Assembly (NCBI RefSeq): GCF_003958645.1
Contig: NZ_RXLO01000008.1
Span: forward strand, 62,001-126,000
Length of the DNA stretch: 64,000 bases
Source: Chitinophaga rhizosphaerae
GTDB taxonomy: Bacteria > Bacteroidota > Bacteroidia > Chitinophagales > Chitinophagaceae
Direction: 5' to 3'
Positions 60,068-64,000 of this stretch are shown here, in pieces. The stretch's first letter is position 1; the number at the start of each line of letters is the position of its first letter. The position numbers and the translations under genes were made by a program. Below the pieces are notes generated by a model. The model saw only the letters and a program-made list of their open reading frames with translations. It searched no databases and was not told where the DNA came from.

Positions 60068-61110
60068 TACAACCTACGCCCCGGGAACTGGGTTACTACT
60101 TCCCGGCTGAGTTCCATCCGCATACCGCCACCTGGCTGAGCTGGCCCCACAAGGAAGCCAGCTGGCCCGGAAAGATCGATACCATCTTCCCGCATTACAG
60201 CCGTTTCATCAAATACCTGGCAGACAGTGAACTGGTGCGCATCAATGTCCACGGCAGCGCCATGACCGCCTTCGCTGCAGATCACCTGCTCCGCGCCGGC
60301 GTGAATATGGATAACGTGGAGTTTTTCCAGCATCCCACAAACGACGCCTGGTGCCGCGACCATGGCCCCGCGTTCCTCATCAACCCCAACGCCGAAAAGA
60401 AAAAGGCGGTAGTAGACTGGAACTATAACGCCTGGGGCGGGAAATATCCTCCCTTCGACCTCGACGATGTGATCCCCACCCGCATCGCCCGCCATTTCGA
60501 CCTGCCGCTTTTTGAGCCGGGTATCATCATGGAAGGCGGATCGGTGGAATTCAACGGGAAAGGGACCATCCTCACCAGCACCTGCTGCCTGCTCAACGAA
60601 AACCGTAACCCGCACCTCAACCGCGAACAGGTCGAAAAGTACCTGCACGATTTCTACGGCGCCGACCAGGTGCTTTGGGTGGACGAGGGCATCGTGGGCG
60701 ACGATACCGACGGGCATATCGACGATACCATCCGTTTCGTGAACGAAGACACGGTGCTGACCGTCATCGAATCCGATAAAAACGACGAGAACTACGAAAT
60801 CCTCCAGCAGAACCGGCGCCAACTCAAAGCCATGCGCCTGCTGAACGGCAAGCCCCTCAACATCGTGGGACTCCCCATGCCGGACGCGGTGATCTGGGAA
60901 GACCAGCGCCTGCCCGCCTCCTACGCCAATTTCTACATCGCCAACAAATACGTTATTGTTCCCACTTTCCAGTGCAACAAAGACGAGCAGGCCCTGCGCA
61001 TCATCGCCGACTGCTTCCGCGACCGTGAAGTGGTGGGGGTAGATTCTACAGACATCATCTGGGGCCTCGGCAGTTTCCATTGCCTGAGCCAGCAGGAACC
61101 TGCGATTTAA
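60064..61110 (+). CDS. aguA: Agmatine deiminase
   Basis: This 348-residue enzyme converts agmatine to N-carbamoylputrescine, the substrate of the overlapping aguB product. WCRDHGPAFLI is the substrate-binding signature, IMEGGSVEFNGKG holds acidic ligands, GDDTDGHIDD the catalytic His and Asp region, and the nucleophilic Cys is in LGSFHCLSQQEP near the C-terminus. The ATG at 60064 fits the family. The frame upstream overlaps aguB only. Arginine decarboxylase is not in the window. A strong terminator follows. Confidence 0.96.
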   Translation: MIQPTPRELGYYFPAEFHPHTATWLSWPHKEASWPGKIDTIFPHYSRFIKYLADSELVRINVHGSAMTAFAADHLLRAGVNMDNVEFFQHPTNDAWCRDHGPAFLINPNAEKKKAVVDWNYNAWGGKYPPFDLDDVIPTRIARHFDLPLFEPGIIMEGGSVEFNGKGTILTSTCCLLNENRNPHLNREQVEKYLHDFYGADQVLWVDEGIVGDDTDGHIDDTIRFVNEDTVLTVIESDKNDENYEILQQNRRQLKAMRLLNGKPLNIVGLPMPDAVIWEDQRLPASYANFYIANKYVIVPTFQCNKDEQALRIIADCFRDREVVGVDSTDIIWGLGSFHCLSQQEPAI

Positions 61111-61132
61111 CGCGCTTAATTATTCCCAATAG

Positions 61133-61167
61133 AAAAGGGCTGTATCATCCTCTGATACAGCCCTTTT
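61133..61167. terminator. Bidirectional hairpin terminator
   Basis: A 15-bp perfect stem (AAAAGGGCTGTATCA / TGATACAGCCCTTTT), 5-nt loop, between convergent aguA and the siderophore receptor gene. Confidence 0.88.
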
Positions 61168-61184
61168 CCTTTATTCGAACATGC

Positions 61185-63665
61185 TTATCTGTATTTGAAG
61201 CGGTACGCAACGGTAGCGGTGAATTGCCGCGGCGGGATCGGGTTGATGCTGTAGTTTTCATGCACCAGGAAGTTGTATTCGTTGGTGATGTTGGACAGCT
61301 TCGCCATTACGGAGAATTGTTTCCAGCTGTAGCCGATGTTCAGATCGAGCGTGGTGTAGCCGTCGACATTGAACATACGGTCGGGTTGCGCCGTGGTATT
61401 GTTCCAGCCCACGTTGCGATCGCCGGTGTAGAACGCCATCACACCGAATTTCAGGCCTTTCGCGGCGCCGTTCTGCAATGTGTAGAAAACGCTGGCGTTG
61501 GCGGTATGATGCGGATTGTTCACGAGGCGGTCGCCTTTCAGGAGGTTGCCGTTGGTTTTGCCTTCGGCGGGAGAAATGGCTTTGGACACGAAGATGTCAT
61601 TATAGCTGTAACCTGCCACGATATCGAGCCCTGCAACGGGATGGCCCGCTAAATCAATTTCAACTCCATTGCTGGTGGTACCGCCGATGAGCTCCTTCAT
61701 ATTGGCGTCTCCGTTGATTTGTCCGTCGCGGGTATAAGTGGCCACCTGTGCGAGGTTGCTGTTCCTGATTTTGTAAACGGTCAGGTTGGCAGACAGTTTG
61801 CCGGCAAAGAAATCGTTCTTCACGCCCGCTTCGTACTGATCGATGATCGAAGGTTTGAGGGCCTCTTTATTCAGGTCGTACCCGGAGTTGGTGGAGAAGG
61901 AATTGCTGTAGCTAACGAACAGCGCCGTGGTGGGGATAGGTTTATACACCACACCGAAACGGGGCGAGAAAGCGTTGCTGTATTGGCCTTTGGTGAAGGT
62001 TTCCGCGCCGGTCTTGTACACTGTTTTCCTTTTTGCCTCGTTGCCGATATAGCTCCAGCGGATGCCGGCGAGCACTTTCAGTTTTTCGGAAATGCTCACC
62101 AGGTCTTGCACGTACCCACCGAACCGGGAAACGGGCAGCCTGTCGCTCTCTCTGGCCGTAGCCATCGGCATGTCCTGGCGGCCGGGCTTTTGACCGAGGT
62201 CGCGGAAGCTGATTTTGTCGTACAGGTTTTTGTTGGTGCCGTAAGCGCCTTCGTAATCCCAGGCAGTGGTATTGTCAGTCGTATATTTATCTGCATCTAC
62301 GCCTGCAAGTACGGTATGTTCAACGGAACCTGTTTTGAACTTACCGGTGAGGTCGATCGTTGCGCTCACATATCTTTCGTCGTTAAGTGCTTTACCGAGG
62401 GGGCGGTTCAGCGAATCATTCGCGAACTGCAGTCTTTCGATGGAGTAATAATCCCTTTTATATTGTTGGAAAGCCACGTTGCCGTTGATGCTCCAGTTGC
62501 TGTTCAGCTGATGCCTTACGGTAACGCCCGCGGTGGCCTGCTGTACTTTGGAATACTGCCAGGACGTGCCGAAGAAGGTGTTCCGCGGAACGTCTACGAT
62601 GGATTTGCCATTGTTGGTACCGATCCCGAAGTCGGGCGTGTAATCGTGTTTCAGGTAATCGCCCTGCACGATGATTTCCGTGCGGGGAGCCACTTTGAAG
62701 AGCAGGGAGGGGTTCACGTAGTAGCGTTTGCTGCTGACGTGGTCTCGGAAGCTGCCGGCGGATTCGTAGGTGCCGTTAACGCGGTAGGCTACTTTGCCGC
62801 TAATGGGGCCGTAGATATCGAAAGCAGGTTTGTAGAGGTCGTAGCTGCCTACGCGCATGCTCACTTCGCCACCGCCTTCGAATTTGGGCTGTTTGGTGAC
62901 GAGGTTCATCACGGCGCCGGGGGCCACCTGTCCGTAGAGGATAGCGGCGCTGCCTTTGAGCACTTCCACGCGCTCGAGGGAGCTCATTTCCGGGAAAGTG
63001 CCGGAGTTGACACGTGCGCCGTTTTTGAACATATTGTAGCTACCGAAACCGTAACCGCGGGCGGAGAAGGTTTCCTGGGTGCCGGCGCGCGTGGCGGCGA
63101 GGTACACGCCGTTCACGTTTTTCACCACATCGCTGAGGCGCTGGGCCTGCTGTTCGCGGATGGTAGCCTGGCCGATCACGGTTACCGCCTGGGGAAGGTC
63201 CATCACGGGGATGGGCAGTTTGCTCAGGTTAACGGGACGGTCGTTCTGGGTGCGTTTGTCGGAAATCACCACTTCGGAAAGCTGGTGGGCCGTTTCTTCC
63301 AGCGAAATGCTGATTTCTGTGCCCTGTTCACCGGTGATGGTGATCTGTTTTTCAACAGGCTTGAGGCCGACAGACGATATGAAGAGGGTGTAAGTTCCGG
63401 GTTTGAGGTTGCGGAGGGAGAAGGACCCGTCTTCGCCGGTGGTGGTGCCGCGGTTGAGTTCGCGCACCACAACGGTTACGAAGCCGGCGGGCTTGCCGTC
63501 TGCGGTGGATACATGTCCTTTGAGGGAACCTTTGGCGGGGTTTTCTTCTTCAGATAAAGTGGCTGCCGTGTCGGAAACCGCTGCTGCCATATAGTAGGTT
63601 GATCGTGCTGCCGCCGTGTGTGCCCCAAGGGCGCCGGCGAGCATCAGGAGGTAAACTTGCTTCAT
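61185..63665 (-). CDS. TonB-dependent siderophore receptor
   Basis: This 826-residue outer-membrane receptor has a signal peptide, a CarboxypepD_reg-like domain (SLKGHVSTADGKPAGFVTVVV, about residues 47-130), then a TonB-box-like SEVVISD. The plug follows with PQAVTVIGQATIREQQAQRL, SARGYGF, and SLERVEVLKGSAAILYGQVAPGAVMNLVTK, diagnostic of the siderophore receptor family. The barrel ends in QFTATVAYRFKYR. Fe(III)-siderophore uptake is inferred from the family. No siderophore synthesis or regulator genes are beside it. Palindromic elements upstream may control it. Confidence 0.92.
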   Translation of the reverse strand: MKQVYLLMLAGALGAHTAAARSTYYMAAAVSDTAATLSEEENPAKGSLKGHVSTADGKPAGFVTVVVRELNRGTTTGEDGSFSLRNLKPGTYTLFISSVGLKPVEKQITITGEQGTEISISLEETAHQLSEVVISDKRTQNDRPVNLSKLPIPVMDLPQAVTVIGQATIREQQAQRLSDVVKNVNGVYLAATRAGTQETFSARGYGFGSYNMFKNGARVNSGTFPEMSSLERVEVLKGSAAILYGQVAPGAVMNLVTKQPKFEGGGEVSMRVGSYDLYKPAFDIYGPISGKVAYRVNGTYESAGSFRDHVSSKRYYVNPSLLFKVAPRTEIIVQGDYLKHDYTPDFGIGTNNGKSIVDVPRNTFFGTSWQYSKVQQATAGVTVRHQLNSNWSINGNVAFQQYKRDYYSIERLQFANDSLNRPLGKALNDERYVSATIDLTGKFKTGSVEHTVLAGVDADKYTTDNTTAWDYEGAYGTNKNLYDKISFRDLGQKPGRQDMPMATARESDRLPVSRFGGYVQDLVSISEKLKVLAGIRWSYIGNEAKRKTVYKTGAETFTKGQYSNAFSPRFGVVYKPIPTTALFVSYSNSFSTNSGYDLNKEALKPSIIDQYEAGVKNDFFAGKLSANLTVYKIRNSNLAQVATYTRDGQINGDANMKELIGGTTSNGVEIDLAGHPVAGLDIVAGYSYNDIFVSKAISPAEGKTNGNLLKGDRLVNNPHHTANASVFYTLQNGAAKGLKFGVMAFYTGDRNVGWNNTTAQPDRMFNVDGYTTLDLNIGYSWKQFSVMAKLSNITNEYNFLVHENYSINPIPPRQFTATVAYRFKYR

Positions 63666-64000
63666 TTGCTCACGCTGAATTTTTGCAAAGAACAGCCGTT
63701 TTAACGGTTATACCCGATCGGATCGGGAAATCCATTTACGCGATCGGGAAAAACTTTGCTTGTGAGCGCATTTCAAATAACCCGCTGAATTTCAAACATC
63801 CACATCCGTAAAATCGTTGTTGCCCAATACTTCATTCCCGATTCGAAATTTTCTATCATATTGACTATCAATTAGTTACCGTTTTTACTATTCATGGGTC
63901 CTACAGCGGGAGAACGCCTTTCCGGGGAAAATGGGTGTTCCCGTTTGGGCCGGAATCCGGCAGGAGATGACACACTTGCCCGGAGCTCATGTCAAAATTT
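63666..64000. promoter_or_regulatory. Upstream region of the siderophore receptor with palindromes
   Basis: This 335-nt non-coding end of the window has CCGTT-TT-AACGG (63696-63707) and CCCGAT-CGG-ATCGGG (63713-63727). Further half-sites lie at 63741-63748 (CGATCGGG) and 63837-63842 (CCCGAT). No exact TAnnTTTG element was found. The repeated half-site suggests a dimeric regulator, identity unknown. Confidence 0.45.

Noticed and set aside
61719..63557. 612-codon plus-strand frame over the siderophore receptor
   Set aside because: Antisense shadow; no motif, no ribosome-binding context.

Overview
The window is about 56% G+C by eye and reads as a chromosomal segment of a Bacteroidota bacterium, most likely a Chitinophagaceae (Chitinophaga-like) species. 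The signs are a SusC/SusD pair, an orphan FecR-type protein, LytS/LytTR signalling, DUF4920 and DUF6807 proteins, a DPE2-type MalQ with two starch-binding domains, and promoters with the Bacteroidota -7 element TAnnTTTG. No rRNA, tRNA, CRISPR array, insertion sequence or prophage was recognised. Almost all genes are complete, and many neighbours overlap by 4 nt (ATGA).

Layout. 1-8.8 kb: ZU5-type lipoprotein, RmlD-like reductase, secreted prolyl oligopeptidase, the glycolytic pair pfkA-pyk, an MFS exporter. 8.9-16.9 kb: succinate-semialdehyde dehydrogenase; a glycosyltransferase/polysaccharide-deacetylase pair; a DUF6807 protein; a cytoplasmic caspase-like (C25-like) peptidase with a small partner; a small exported protein; dipeptide epimerase. 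17.5-22 kb: malQ lying just downstream of an A+T-richer two-gene cassette that looks like an ADP-ribosyltransferase-type toxin with its partner; an alpha/beta-hydrolase lipoprotein. 22-32.4 kb: dnaK, two outer-membrane proteins, argS, a TPR protein, cdd, lepB, and a MerR regulator with a cobalamin-binding domain. 32.4-36.3 kb: an alpha/beta hydrolase coupled to a sigma-54 response regulator whose C-terminal Fis domain is split off by a frameshift in an A9 tract; cysE-cysM. 36.4-42.3 kb: pdhB, thiolase, dnaG, thyA-folA. 42.9-50 kb: susC-susD, proline dehydrogenase, orphan FecR, a small acidic protein. 50-64 kb: Tat-exported TIM-barrel isomerase, recQ, VOC protein, alpha/beta hydrolase, DUF4920, a LytS kinase / DUF4407 / LytTR operon, the agmatine-to-putrescine pair aguB-aguA, and a TonB-dependent siderophore receptor.

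How the genes fit together. Several neighbours are metabolic pairs: pfkA-pyk (lower glycolysis), cysE-cysM (cysteine synthesis), thyA-folA (dTMP synthesis with dihydrofolate recycling) and aguB-aguA (polyamine synthesis). Envelope functions (SusCD, OmpA, two beta-barrels, siderophore receptor, signal peptidase) are scattered among housekeeping genes. The most unusual items are the split NtrC-type regulator, the ADP-ribosyltransferase-like cassette, the cytoplasmic caspase-like peptidase with an 86-residue partner, a 60-residue tandem repeat inserted in arginyl-tRNA synthetase, and a CarH-like MerR protein that keeps both cobalamin-contact histidine motifs.
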